This document shows, one piece after another, positions 53,275 to 61,309 of a stretch of DNA of 64,000 nt. Under the pieces are notes generated by a model that saw only the letters and a list, made by a program, of their open reading frames with translations, was not told where the DNA came from and searched no databases. How positions within the stretch are numbered: position 1 is the first letter of the stretch; each line of letters begins with the position of its first letter. Origin of the DNA: Rhizobacter terrae (lineage in GTDB: Bacteria; Pseudomonadota; Gammaproteobacteria; Burkholderiales; Burkholderiaceae_C); contig NZ_QUSW01000003.1 of NCBI RefSeq assembly GCF_003852895.1, forward strand, positions 248,001 to 312,000, given 5' to 3'. Position numbers and translations under genes: made by a program.

Positions 53275-54666
53275 TCACCCCGAGGCTGGTCGGGGCACAT
53301 CGGCGGCCGGTAACCAGATGCAAAGACGCGTGCCTTGCACGGCCGCGCCGCTTTCCAGCGTCCATCGCCCGCCATGCAACTCCACGATGGTCCTGATGAT
53401 GACCGAGCCCAGGCCCAGCGACATCGACGGATTCGCCGCGCCAGCCTGCAGCCGCTGGTGCCGCCGCTGGCCGAAGGCGGCGATGGCCTGCGCGCCCATG
53501 CCCGGTCCGTCGTCCTGGATCGCCACGCGCACCATCGGCCCTTCGGCGGCCACGGCGATGTCGACCTGCCCGCGGGCATGCCGCGCCGCGTTGTCCAGCG
53601 CATTGCGGAACACCCGGGCAAGCAGCATGCGGTCGCCGGACACGGGGCCGGCGTCCTTCGCATCGAGCCTGAAGCGCAGCCCTTCGCGCGCCTGGAAGGC
53701 GGCCATCTCGCTGCGCAGGATGTCCGCCAGCGCCAGGGGGTCGGAGTTCTTGCGGTAGTGCGGCTCCGCAATGTCGGCGATGAAGAACAGGTCGTCGATC
53801 AGCCGCACGAAGTATTCGAGCTCGCTGTTGATGATGCCGATGAACGCCTCGCGCTCCAGCTCGGGCATGGCTTGGCCATGCACGCTCACCGTCTCGATGG
53901 AGGTGCGCAGGCTGGTCAGTGGCGTGCGCAGGTCATGGCCCAGCTCCTGCAGCAGGCTGCGGCGCGCGTCCTCGGCCTGCTGAAGCCGGCCGACCAGGCG
54001 CTCGATCTCGTCGGCCATGCGGTTGAAGTCCAGCATCAACACGCCCAGAGCATCCAGCCGCTCGGGCACGAAGCGGGCGCGCAGGTCGCCGGCTTCCAGG
54101 CGGGCGATGACCTCGCGCGCCTGCCGCGAGCGCAGCCGCAGGTACAGCGTGATGAGCGTCAGCCCCAGGAACACCGCGCCCGCCAGGGCGATGACGAAGG
54201 CCGCGAGCTGCTGCATCAGCAAGGGCCGGCCGGGCAACCCGGTGAAGCGCGCCACCAGGTAGCGCGGCTCGCTGCCGGCCAGGCGCACGATGCCCACGGC
54301 CGGGCCACGCAAGCCGCCACCCGCGATGCGGTGCATCTCGTGCGGTTGCTGTGGCCGGTCGGCCGCCAGCCAGTCCAGCGGCGGCGCGTTCGCGCTGCGG
54401 GCGGCCAGCACGCGGCCGGTGGCGTCCACCACCCACATCTGCCGCGGCACTTCGGGCGAATCGGCGAGGTAGCCGTCGAGGCGGCGCATGGATTCGTCGA
54501 TGGGCCCGTCCTCCACGATGCGCGCCACGAACAGCAGCACGCTGCGCTGCACGCCGCCGCGGCCCGACAGCGAGGTCTCGCGCATCAGCCACAGGTAGGC
54601 CAGGCTCATCAGCAGCGCGAAGACCATGCTGATGGCGAAGAAGCGCCACCAGATCGAACGGCTCAT
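53275..54666 (-). CDS. Two-component sensor histidine kinase
   Basis: A 463-residue membrane kinase. TM1 is at ~9-27, a periplasmic sensor at 28-150, TM2 at ~151-176, then HAMP. The HisKA phospho-acceptor is His244 in LQELGHDLRTPLTSL. The ATPase domain has NALDNAARHA, DDGPGM and GLGSVIIRTIVELHGG. It follows its response regulator by 58 bases on the same strand. Confidence 0.93.
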   Translation of the reverse strand: MSRSIWWRFFAISMVFALLMSLAYLWLMRETSLSGRGGVQRSVLLFVARIVEDGPIDESMRRLDGYLADSPEVPRQMWVVDATGRVLAARSANAPPLDWLAADRPQQPHEMHRIAGGGLRGPAVGIVRLAGSEPRYLVARFTGLPGRPLLMQQLAAFVIALAGAVFLGLTLITLYLRLRSRQAREVIARLEAGDLRARFVPERLDALGVLMLDFNRMADEIERLVGRLQQAEDARRSLLQELGHDLRTPLTSLRTSIETVSVHGQAMPELEREAFIGIINSELEYFVRLIDDLFFIADIAEPHYRKNSDPLALADILRSEMAAFQAREGLRFRLDAKDAGPVSGDRMLLARVFRNALDNAARHARGQVDIAVAAEGPMVRVAIQDDGPGMGAQAIAAFGQRRHQRLQAGAANPSMSLGLGSVIIRTIVELHGGRWTLESGAAVQGTRLCIWLPAADVPRPASG

Positions 54667-54724
54667 CGACAAACCTCCGCCCTGCGGGCTGCGGTGCGAG
54701 TCCCTTCGGGCGGCCGGGCGGGGC

Positions 54725-55411
54725 TCACGTGGGCATCTCCAATCGATACCCCACACCGTAGATGGCCGTGATGCGCACCGCCGCGCCCGCGTCCTTGAGC
54801 TTGCGGCGCAGGTGGCTCAGGTGAGAGTCGATGGTGCGGTCGTAGATCTCGCGGTCGCAGTCCAGCATCGCGAGGATCTGCTCGCGCGTCACCGCGCCGC
54901 CGCCTTCGCGCACCAGCAGGTGCAGGATGTCGAACTCGCGCTTGCCCAGGTGCAGGTCGCGGCCATCGACGACCACCATGCGGCGCTTCGTGTCGATGGC
55001 CACCGGCCCGAAGGCGAGCGATGCGCGGTCCTTTGCGCGGCGCTGCACCAGGCGCTTCATGCGGGCGCTCAGCTCCAGCAGGCCGTAGGGTTTGCGCACG
55101 TAGTCGTCGGCGCCACCGTCGATGCTGGCCACCGCCGTGGCTTCTTCGGTGCGGGCGGTGAGCATGAGGATGGGCACGTCCGCATCGCGCTCGCGCACCT
55201 GGCGGCAGAAGTCCACGCCGCTGCCGTCGGGCAGGCCCACGTCGAGCATCAGCAGGTCGAAGCCGCGTTCGGCCAGCACCGCCTGCGCCTGCTGCAGGCT
55301 GGTGGCGATGCTCAGCGCGAAGCCCTGGTAGCGCAGGCTCATCGCCAATGTCTTGGCGATCATCGGGTCGTCCTCGACCAGCAGGACCTGGTGCGGCGCA
55401 TCGGGCGTCAT
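54725..55411 (-). CDS. OmpR-family response regulator
   Basis: A 228-residue regulator. The receiver has acidic pocket Glu-Asp-Asp at 13-15, phospho-acceptor Asp57 (LLMLDVGLPDGSG) and Lys107 (YVRKPYG). The C-terminal winged helix has YDRTIDSHLSHLRRKLKDA. First gene of the two-component operon and divergent from the beta-lactamase-like gene with 111 bases between, so that gene is a probable target. Confidence 0.94.
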   Translation of the reverse strand: MTPDAPHQVLLVEDDPMIAKTLAMSLRYQGFALSIATSLQQAQAVLAERGFDLLMLDVGLPDGSGVDFCRQVRERDADVPILMLTARTEEATAVASIDGGADDYVRKPYGLLELSARMKRLVQRRAKDRASLAFGPVAIDTKRRMVVVDGRDLHLGKREFDILHLLVREGGGAVTREQILAMLDCDREIYDRTIDSHLSHLRRKLKDAGAAVRITAIYGVGYRLEMPT

Positions 55412-55522
55412 GAGCGCGGCATTGTGCCCGGCAACACCTGCTTTCAAGTGCCTTCCACAGAATTTACAGATTGCTTTCCTAGAGTGGCTTCACACCCCTC
55501 ACCACCGACAAGGAGGCAAGAC

Positions 55523-56488
55523 ATGAACACGCCCATGAACAAGCTGTTGGCGGCCGCCCTGGCCGCTGCCGGCATGGCCGCGGCACACGCCACGCCCACG
55601 CTCAACCAGCGCATCACCGCCGCCACGCAGACGGCGCACCAGCATGCGGACTGCACCGCCATCGCGCCCTTCTACTGGGAGGTCGGCGGCGCGCAAACGC
55701 GGCTCGCCGGCGACTCGGTGCTGTCCACCAGCGACCCGACCGTGGTGGATGCCAACACCCTCATGAACATCGCCTCGGCCTCGAAGTGGATGTTCGCGTC
55801 CTATGTGGTGCAGCGCCAAGGCACGCTCACGCAGGCCGGCATCGACCTGCTCACCTTCACCAGCGGTTTCACCAACTTCAAGATCTGCCTGCCGGGGCAG
55901 ACCGTGGGCAGCTGCCTCGACATGGGGCAGAACGGCGTTCGCTCGGACGACACCATCGGCCACTTCTTCTACAACGGCGGCCACATGCAAAAGCATGCGA
56001 GCCTGCTCGGCCTGGGCGACATGGACAACACCGCGCTGGCCCACGAGATCCGCACGCAGCTCGGCCTGGACGTGCAGCTGAGCTACTCGCAGCCGCAGCC
56101 CGCCGGTGGCGTCGTGACCACGGCCAGCGACTACGCACGCTTCCTGCGCAAGATCCTCACGGGGACGCTTGCGATGAAGCAGTACCTCGCGACGCCCAGC
56201 GTCTGCACCCACCAGGACCCGGTGAAGTGCCCGTCGGCCATGCACTCGCCCACCGACCAGGCCTGGCACTACGGCCTGGGCCACTGGATCGAGGACGACT
56301 ACGCCAACGGCGACGACGGTGCCTTCAGCAGCGCGGGTGCGTTCGGCTTCTACCCCTGGATCGACGCGGGCAAGACCTGGTATGGCGTTGTCGCGCGTCG
56401 AACAGACGACGCTGGCGAAGGGTTCGAATCCCAACAGTGCGGGAAGCAAATCCGCCGCGCGTGGGTCACCGGCGTGGTGCAGCACTGA
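55523..56488 (+). CDS. Exported serine hydrolase, beta-lactamase/penicillin-binding-like
   Basis: A 321-residue protein with a signal peptide (residues 1-23). An SxxK motif at 85-88 (NIASASKWMFASYV) is the nucleophile-Lys pair of class C-like serine hydrolases. It is shorter than AmpC and lacks a clear KTG, ending instead with AGKTWYGVVARR. Four Cys in pairs (around 129/139 and near 228/236) suggest disulfides. A strong AAGGAGG site precedes ATG 55523. It may act on a peptide or ester rather than a beta-lactam. Confidence 0.75.
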   Translation: MNTPMNKLLAAALAAAGMAAAHATPTLNQRITAATQTAHQHADCTAIAPFYWEVGGAQTRLAGDSVLSTSDPTVVDANTLMNIASASKWMFASYVVQRQGTLTQAGIDLLTFTSGFTNFKICLPGQTVGSCLDMGQNGVRSDDTIGHFFYNGGHMQKHASLLGLGDMDNTALAHEIRTQLGLDVQLSYSQPQPAGGVVTTASDYARFLRKILTGTLAMKQYLATPSVCTHQDPVKCPSAMHSPTDQAWHYGLGHWIEDDYANGDDGAFSSAGAFGFYPWIDAGKTWYGVVARRTDDAGEGFESQQCGKQIRRAWVTGVVQH

Positions 56489-56512
56489 GCGGGCGAGGGG
56501 GGGCCTGAGACG

Positions 56513-56585
56513 GTGAGGCGCGGCCTGGACGCGAAAGACATCGCGGCCACCAGGGAGGACGAACGACACGTGGGCCGCGCCTCAC
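56513..56585. repeat. Perfect 13-bp inverted repeat with 47-base spacer
   Basis: GTGAGGCGCGGCC (56513-56525) and its exact complement (56573-56585) would form a long stem-loop in the 163-base gap between the hydrolase and the PEP-CTERM-like gene. No T-tract follows. Confidence 0.6.
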
Positions 56586-56651
56586 AGGCTGGTGCAGGGC
56601 TTGCATGCGATGTGCAGCGAGGGCGAGCCGTTGCACTGAAAGGAAGATCGC

Positions 56652-57230
56652 ATGAGAACCTTGATGGCCTGCACGGGATCGCGCCGTGTCCGTTCCTGGG
56701 TGGTGGGCGCCGCCTTCGCGGCGCTGGGCGTGGCGGCCGCTCCGGCGCAGGCGTCCACCTTCTGGCTGGGCGACGTGAGCTCGCCCAAGACGCTGTCGTG
56801 GAGCCGGTCCGGCTTGCTCGGGCCCTTCGATGACCACCTGCTGTTCACGGTGACCTCGAGCCAGCCGCTCGTCTTCTCGGGCTTCGTGTCCACCGGCATC
56901 TCCCGGCGCAGCTTCATCCTCGACATGGAAGGCGACCTGCTGCAAAGCGACGGCAGCGTGCTGGAGGCGGGCGATGCGCAGACGGTGTTCACGCCGGAGG
57001 GCTGGCCGTCGCGCGACATCAGCTTCGCGTCGTTCAGCCTGGCGAGCGGGTCCTACGTGTTGAGGATCCACGGCACGGAGACCTCGGCGTTTCCGGATGT
57101 GCCCATCACGGGGCAGTACACCGGCACGGTGAGCTTTGCGCCGGTGCCGGAGGTGCAGACCTGGGCGATGTTGCTGGTGGGGCTGGCGGCGGTCGGGTGG
57201 CTCAGGGCCTGGCGAGGGAAGACCCGCTGA
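56652..57230 (+). CDS. PEP-CTERM-like exported protein
   Basis: A 192-residue protein with a signal peptide (residues ~13-35, ending AAPAQAS). A beta-rich domain (FDDHLLFTVTSSQPLVFSGF) follows, then a C-terminal sorting region VPEVQTWAMLLVGLAAVGW and a basic tail RAWRGKTR. This is the FxDxF-type PEP-CTERM layout, but the usual PEP is PEV. Such proteins are handled by exosortase and linked to extracellular polymer. No exosortase gene is in the window. Confidence 0.82.
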   Translation: MRTLMACTGSRRVRSWVVGAAFAALGVAAAPAQASTFWLGDVSSPKTLSWSRSGLLGPFDDHLLFTVTSSQPLVFSGFVSTGISRRSFILDMEGDLLQSDGSVLEAGDAQTVFTPEGWPSRDISFASFSLASGSYVLRIHGTETSAFPDVPITGQYTGTVSFAPVPEVQTWAMLLVGLAAVGWLRAWRGKTR

Positions 57231-57257
57231 ACGGGCCTTTCGCGCCGGTGGCAAGCG

Positions 57258-57644
57258 TCATTGCTCTGCCGGCGGTTGCCACAGCTCGACCTTGTTGCCC
57301 TCGGGGTCGATGACCCAGCCGAACTTGCCGTATTCCGAGTCGTCGGTCTTGTCCAGCACGTTGCAGCCTTCGGCTCGAAGCGTCTGCAGCAGCGCGGCGA
57401 GATCGTCGACGCGGTAGTTGATCATGAAGCTCGCCTTGCCGGGCGCGAAGTGGTCGCTGTCGGCCGAGCCGATGGACCAGATGGTGGAGCCCTTGGCCGG
57501 GTCCGCCACCGAGTCTGCCCAGTTGAAGATGGCGCCGCCCCAGGGCGTGACGTCGATGCCCAGGTGGGTCTTGTACCAGGCGCGCAAGGTCTCGGGGTCC
57601 TTGGCGTTGAAGAAGATTCCGCCGATTCCGGTGACTCGCTTCAT
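57258..57644 (-). CDS. VOC family (glyoxalase-like) protein, 128 aa
   Basis: A single VOC domain of 128 residues (GGIFFNAKDPETLRAWYKTH at the start, WVIDPEGNKVELWQP at the end with the Glu ligand). GGAGAACC precedes ATG 57644. It lies downstream of the LysR gene on the same strand with 116 bases between, including a tiny frame at 57698-57733. Substrate unknown. Confidence 0.87.
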   Translation of the reverse strand: MKRVTGIGGIFFNAKDPETLRAWYKTHLGIDVTPWGGAIFNWADSVADPAKGSTIWSIGSADSDHFAPGKASFMINYRVDDLAALLQTLRAEGCNVLDKTDDSEYGKFGWVIDPEGNKVELWQPPAEQ

Positions 57645-57697
57645 TCGGTTCTCCTGATCGCCGCAAGACCGAGAGGGTAATGCCTTTCGATGACGGA

Positions 57698-57733
57698 CTA
57701 CCCCTCGCAGCGGCCGCCGGTGGATGGGTCCAT
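57698..57733 (-). CDS. Very short ORF with a strong ribosome site (11 codons)
   Basis: AAGGAGCACACC precedes ATG 57733, which opens MDPSTGGRCEG and a TAG. It lies between the LysR gene and the VOC gene on the same strand. It may be a leader peptide or chance. No other evidence. Confidence 0.25.
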   Translation of the reverse strand: MDPSTGGRCEG

Positions 57734-57760
57734 GGTGTGCTCCTTGGGCTCAGGCAGGTG

Positions 57761-58639
57761 CTACGCGAGTTCCGCGAACGACTGCCACAGCTGGCGTGCA
57801 ACCCGGCCGGAGGCTGCGCCGCGCCGCCGGGCGACGACGAGTTCCAGCTTGCTGCGCTTGAAGTGCCTTCCCTCCAGGGACAGCAGCTTGCCCGCACGCA
57901 ACTCGCGCTCGATGAGGTGCAAGGGCATGTGGCCCCAGCCCATGCCGTGGACGATCAGGTCCTTCTTGGTCTGCTGGTCCGCGACGGTCCAGCTGTGCGC
58001 CCCCGGCACGACGAAGTAGTTGCGTCCCTCGGCAGACGCTGAATCCCGAATGATGACCTGGACGAAGGGCTTCATCTGCTCAGGACCGAGGTTCTTGCTC
58101 ACGGGAAACGGCAGGTAGTCGCGGGCGGCCACCGGCACCAGCGTGACGGCCTGGAGGTCCTGCCATTCAAAGCGGCTGTCACTCTTGTCGATGTGGTGGA
58201 CGATGAAGTCGGCCTCTCCAGCCAGCAGCCGCTCCCAGGGGCCGCTCAAGGCCTCGAAGTGCAGGTGCAGGCGCGTTCTCGGGCAGGCGGCAAAGAAGCG
58301 CTTGAGGTGCCGCAGCACAGGCGGCACTGGCGTGAGGTCCCCGATGACCACCTTGAGGTCCGTCTCTTCGCCACCGCCCAGTTGCTGTGCCAGTGCCTCC
58401 AGGTGGGAAGCCTTGTGCAGCAACTCCTGCGCCTCGCGGTGGAAGGCCTTCCCGGCCTCGCTGAGCCTGATCCGATAACCCTCGCGGTCCAGCAGCGCGA
58501 TGCCGGTGTTGTGTTCGAGTTTCTTCAGGGTCGCGTGCACTGCTGGGTGGGTCCGGTGCAGTTTGGTGGCCGCAGCCTGAAGGCTGCCTTCCTCCGCCAC
58601 GGCGGCCAGGCATTCGAGATCGGCGAGCGTGAAGCGCAT
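57761..58639 (-). CDS. LysR-family transcriptional regulator
   Basis: A 292-residue LysR protein: N-terminal helix-turn-helix (DLECLAAVAEEGSLQAAATK, THPAVHATLKKLE) and an effector domain. It is divergent from the zinc-type oxidoreductase gene, with 99 bases between, and is its likely regulator. A TGTCA-N7-TGACA dyad lies directly at its start. Confidence 0.9.
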   Translation of the reverse strand: MRFTLADLECLAAVAEEGSLQAAATKLHRTHPAVHATLKKLEHNTGIALLDREGYRIRLSEAGKAFHREAQELLHKASHLEALAQQLGGGEETDLKVVIGDLTPVPPVLRHLKRFFAACPRTRLHLHFEALSGPWERLLAGEADFIVHHIDKSDSRFEWQDLQAVTLVPVAARDYLPFPVSKNLGPEQMKPFVQVIIRDSASAEGRNYFVVPGAHSWTVADQQTKKDLIVHGMGWGHMPLHLIERELRAGKLLSLEGRHFKRSKLELVVARRRGAASGRVARQLWQSFAELA

Positions 58640-58656
58640 TGTCAGATTTCATGACA
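58640..58656. promoter_or_regulatory. Dyad in the LysR/oxidoreductase intergenic region
   Basis: TGTCA (58640-58644) and TGACA (58652-58656) form a dyad touching the LysR start; a further TGACA lies at 58685-58689 and a CGAATT repeat at 58665-58678. A plausible LysR autoregulatory site. Confidence 0.4.
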
Positions 58657-58738
58657 TGGAGTTCTCGAATTATCGAATTTCTTGTGACAGTCGTCGCCGG
58701 TAGCCTTGCGTCATCGCGTTTTCGAAAGGAGCAGACGA

Positions 58739-59722
58739 ATGAAGGCGATCGTGCGGCAGGCCTACGGTGGACCGGAGCAATTGCGTATCGAGGAGGTGCC
58801 GGACCCGGTGCCAGGTGAGGGCGAGGTGCTGGTCCGCGTTCGCGCGTTCGGGCTCAACCGGGCCGAGCAGTATTTCCGGTTGGGTCTGTGGGGCGAGGTG
58901 GCATCGATCTCGGGCATCGAATGCGTCGGGGAGATCGAGCACGACCCGAGCGGCAGGCTGCTTCGCGGCCAGAAGGTGCTTGCGCTCATGGGTGGCATGG
59001 GCCGCACCAGGAGCGGCAGCTACGCAGAACTCGTGTGTGTTCCGGAACAGAACGTGGTGCCGGTGCGCACTCGCCTGCCGTGGGAGCGGCTGGCCGCGTT
59101 GCCGGAAACCTTCGCGACCGCCTGGAGCTGTCTGCACGACAACCTGCAAATCGGCCGGGGCGACGTGGTGTTGATTCGCGGATCGACCTCAGCGCTTGGG
59201 CAGGCGGCCGTCCAGCTTGCTGCAGGCGCCGGGGCGAGGGTGATCGCCGCGATCCGGACGGCGGAGCGCGAGCCCCTGGTGCGTCAGCTGGGTGCGACAT
59301 GGTCGCCGCTGGAAACCTCGGGGTTCGAGGACGGCGTGCGGGAAATCGCGCCCCGCGGAGTCGATGCCGTGCTCGACCTCGTGGGGACGCGCACCATCCT
59401 CCAGTCCCTGCGGCTTGCGCGCCGCGCAGGCCGGGTGTGCCTTGCCGGCTTCCTCGGCGGCGGCGAGCCGATCGCGTCGCTGGATCCGATGCGGGACCTG
59501 CCCAGCGGGCGCCATCTCAGCTTCTTCGGCAGCGCGTTCGTCTACGGCACGGCGGACTACCCTCTGACCGATGTGCCGTTCCAGCACCTGATCGACCGAT
59601 CGGAAGACGGCCGGCTGCATCTCCAGCCTGCCCGTGTCTTTGCCTTCGAGAAGATCCAGGAGGCACACCGCCTGCTCGATGCCGAGGCCAGTGGCGGCAA
59701 GATCGTGATCAGCCTGGGGTGA
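58739..59722 (+). CDS. MDR-type quinone oxidoreductase (zeta-crystallin-like)
   Basis: A 327-residue medium-chain dehydrogenase/reductase. A GroES-like N-domain (KAIVRQAYGGPEQLRIEEVP, GFGLNRAEQYFRLG-like segment) and an NAD(P)-binding Rossmann domain (VLIRGSTSALGQAAVQLAAG) are present. The structural and catalytic zinc Cys clusters of alcohol dehydrogenases are absent, so it is a QOR-type reductase of quinones or enones. An AAAGGAG site precedes ATG 58739. Divergent LysR regulator upstream. Confidence 0.88.
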   Translation: MKAIVRQAYGGPEQLRIEEVPDPVPGEGEVLVRVRAFGLNRAEQYFRLGLWGEVASISGIECVGEIEHDPSGRLLRGQKVLALMGGMGRTRSGSYAELVCVPEQNVVPVRTRLPWERLAALPETFATAWSCLHDNLQIGRGDVVLIRGSTSALGQAAVQLAAGAGARVIAAIRTAEREPLVRQLGATWSPLETSGFEDGVREIAPRGVDAVLDLVGTRTILQSLRLARRAGRVCLAGFLGGGEPIASLDPMRDLPSGRHLSFFGSAFVYGTADYPLTDVPFQHLIDRSEDGRLHLQPARVFAFEKIQEAHRLLDAEASGGKIVISLG

Positions 59723-59795
59723 GGGGCCGGCAGTATTGAAGCTGTCCTGGGTCCTCGGGATCAGGTGGCCGGATTGTTGTCCACGAGCAAAGTGC

Positions 59796-59826
59796 TTGCT
59801 CCTCAAGTGGCTTGAGGTTTTACCGT
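59796..59826 (+). promoter_or_regulatory. MerR-type promoter with 19-bp spacer
   Basis: -35 TTGCTC (59796-59801), spacer of 19 bp, -10 TACCGT (59821-59826). The dyad CCTCAAG-TGG-CTTGAGG (59801-59817) fills the spacer. The over-long spacer with a central dyad is the hallmark of MerR-activated promoters. It precedes the small membrane protein gene by 29 bases. Confidence 0.85.
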
Positions 59827-59855
59827 CCTCGCATCGTCACAACGAGGAAGGTCTC

Positions 59856-60107
59856 ATGAAGCCTTGGAAAATCGCGCTCGGCCTGGCCGCCGCATGCGCC
59901 GCGTGCTGTGCCATTCCGGCGCTGGGCCTGGCCGGCGGGCTGGCCGCCTTGGGCTCCGGCTTGCTGGCTTGTGCCGGCGAACTCCTGCCGGCTGCGGCGG
60001 TTCTGTGCACCGCGACGCTGGCAGCCGCGGCGTGGTGGTGGCGCCGGCGCGCAGCACGAAGCGCGGCGGCTTGTGGTTGCTCGACGGCCTGTTCCAGGGA
60101 GGGCTAA
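59856..60107 (+). CDS. Small Cys-rich membrane protein (mercury/metal-transport-like), 83 aa
   Basis: An 83-residue protein with two or three hydrophobic segments (residues 5-38 and 44-62), a vicinal Cys pair in CAACCAIPALGL of the first helix, and Cys in GCSTACS at the tail. Paired Cys in the first helix followed by Pro is the arrangement of MerT/MerF mercury transporters, but the protein is not a close match to either. AGGAAGG precedes ATG 59856. It is under a MerR-type promoter and 11 bases before a merR-family gene. Confidence 0.65.
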   Translation: MKPWKIALGLAAACAACCAIPALGLAGGLAALGSGLLACAGELLPAAAVLCTATLAAAAWWWRRRAARSAAACGCSTACSREG

Positions 60108-60118
60108 GCTCCGGCCCC

Positions 60119-60586
60119 ATGAACACCTCGCTGGCCATGTCCATTGGCGTGCTGGCCCGTCAGACCGGCTGCACGGTACCCACCATCCGCTACTACGAAG
60201 AGATCGGCCTGCTGCCGGCAGGGCCGCGCACCGAGGCTGGCCGGCGGGTGTACGAACAGTCGGCGGTCCGGCGGCTCACGTTCATCCGGCGATGCCGTGA
60301 CTTCGGTTTTTCCATCGAACAGGTGCGCGAGCTGGTGGGGCTGGTGGACCAACCGGACCGGCCTTGCGCGGAGGTGCGTGACGCAGCGGCCAGGCATCTG
60401 ACGCAACTGCGCGAGAAGCTGGCCGAACTGCAGGCACTGGAGCGGGGGATGGTGGCCTTGGTGCAAAGCTGCGACACGGCGTGCGCGGGTGGGAAGGCGG
60501 TGGATTGCGTGGTGCTGGAGGATTTGGGGGCGGCGGGATCGACCGCTTCGATGACCGCTGTGCGGTCATCGGGCTGTTGTGGTTGA
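60119..60586 (+). CDS. MerR-family metal-responsive regulator
   Basis: A 155-residue MerR protein: winged helix (MSIGVLARQTGCTVPTIRYY), long dimer helix and a C-terminal metal region. Cys83 before the dimer helix and Cys118, Cys122 and Cys130 after it (SCDTACAGGKAVDC) sit where ZntR/MerR metal ligands lie; an extra CC pair ends the protein (SSGCCG). It is cotranscribed with the Cys-rich membrane protein and should activate the 19-bp-spacer promoter. Metal not determined. Confidence 0.9.
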   Translation: MNTSLAMSIGVLARQTGCTVPTIRYYEEIGLLPAGPRTEAGRRVYEQSAVRRLTFIRRCRDFGFSIEQVRELVGLVDQPDRPCAEVRDAAARHLTQLREKLAELQALERGMVALVQSCDTACAGGKAVDCVVLEDLGAAGSTASMTAVRSSGCCG

Positions 60587-60647
60587 CTGTTCGCCGTGAC
60601 GTGATCGCGCATCGCGACCATCTTTGAGTCGTGGTCGCAGCTGCGGC

Positions 60648-61307
60648 TTACCACTTGTCTGGATAGTCCTGCAACGAGAGAACCTGCGCTCCGGATTTGC
60701 CGTGACCATCAAACAAGTGCGCGATGGACGTATGAGCAAGAACGAAGGCGTCCGTCGCGCCGCCCAACTGGAACAGGAGGCGCTCTTCCAACGGGACTTT
60801 GCGCAGCTTGTCGTTGTCCAGCCGCAGTTCATGGATGGTCCTCAGGACTTCGCCACCTCCCAGGTCGATGCCATGCCCTCTTTCATAGTCGGAGCGCTTG
60901 CGGCTCCAGCAGTCGAACTCTTCAGTGAAGGTCAGATACCAGTAGTCTTCATGCCATTTGTCCCAGTCGTCGATGAAGATTGCCGGTTGGATCTCCAAAT
61001 TCGGAATGTTGAACTGCAACAGTTTGTCGCGAATAGGTGTGTGAACGACAGGGTTGGCACCCTCGAACAGGATCGGTGGCGGAATTCTGATGCTTGTCTG
61101 CTTCAGTCTCGCCTGACGCTCTTTGAAGCCATTGACGAAGACAAGCGGCTTGCTTCCGAAGGGAATAGCCTTGTATCGGAAAGGCAATGATGCGGTGTCG
61201 TCGTCGGGCGTCAGCGCAGGGATCAGATCGTGGTCCTTGTCGTCATCCTGCCTAGGTTCAAGAATCAAGAAATAGTCGAAGTCGAATTCTTCCATCGGTC
61301 TGGTCAT
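60648..61307 (-). CDS. Probable immunity protein of the T6SS AHH toxin cassette
   Basis: A 219-residue soluble acidic protein with an N-terminal DFDYFLILEPRQDD, a central IPFGSKPLVFVNGF and a Trp/Tyr-rich segment WHEDYWYLTFTEEFDCW. This resembles Imm11/Imm43-type immunity proteins (from memory). ATG 61307 lies just behind the toxin stop, and its ribosome site overlaps that stop (GGAAGGTAG). Low GC compared with the chromosome average here. Position right after a toxin gene is the strongest argument. Confidence 0.65.
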   Translation of the reverse strand: MTRPMEEFDFDYFLILEPRQDDDKDHDLIPALTPDDDTASLPFRYKAIPFGSKPLVFVNGFKERQARLKQTSIRIPPPILFEGANPVVHTPIRDKLLQFNIPNLEIQPAIFIDDWDKWHEDYWYLTFTEEFDCWSRKRSDYERGHGIDLGGGEVLRTIHELRLDNDKLRKVPLEERLLFQLGGATDAFVLAHTSIAHLFDGHGKSGAQVLSLQDYPDKW

Positions 61308-61309
61308 AG

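Noticed and set aside
56415-56435. GGTTCGAATCC resembling a tRNA T-loop
   Set aside because: It lies inside the coding frame of the serine hydrolase (GEGFES), and no acceptor stem, D-arm or anticodon arm can be built around it.
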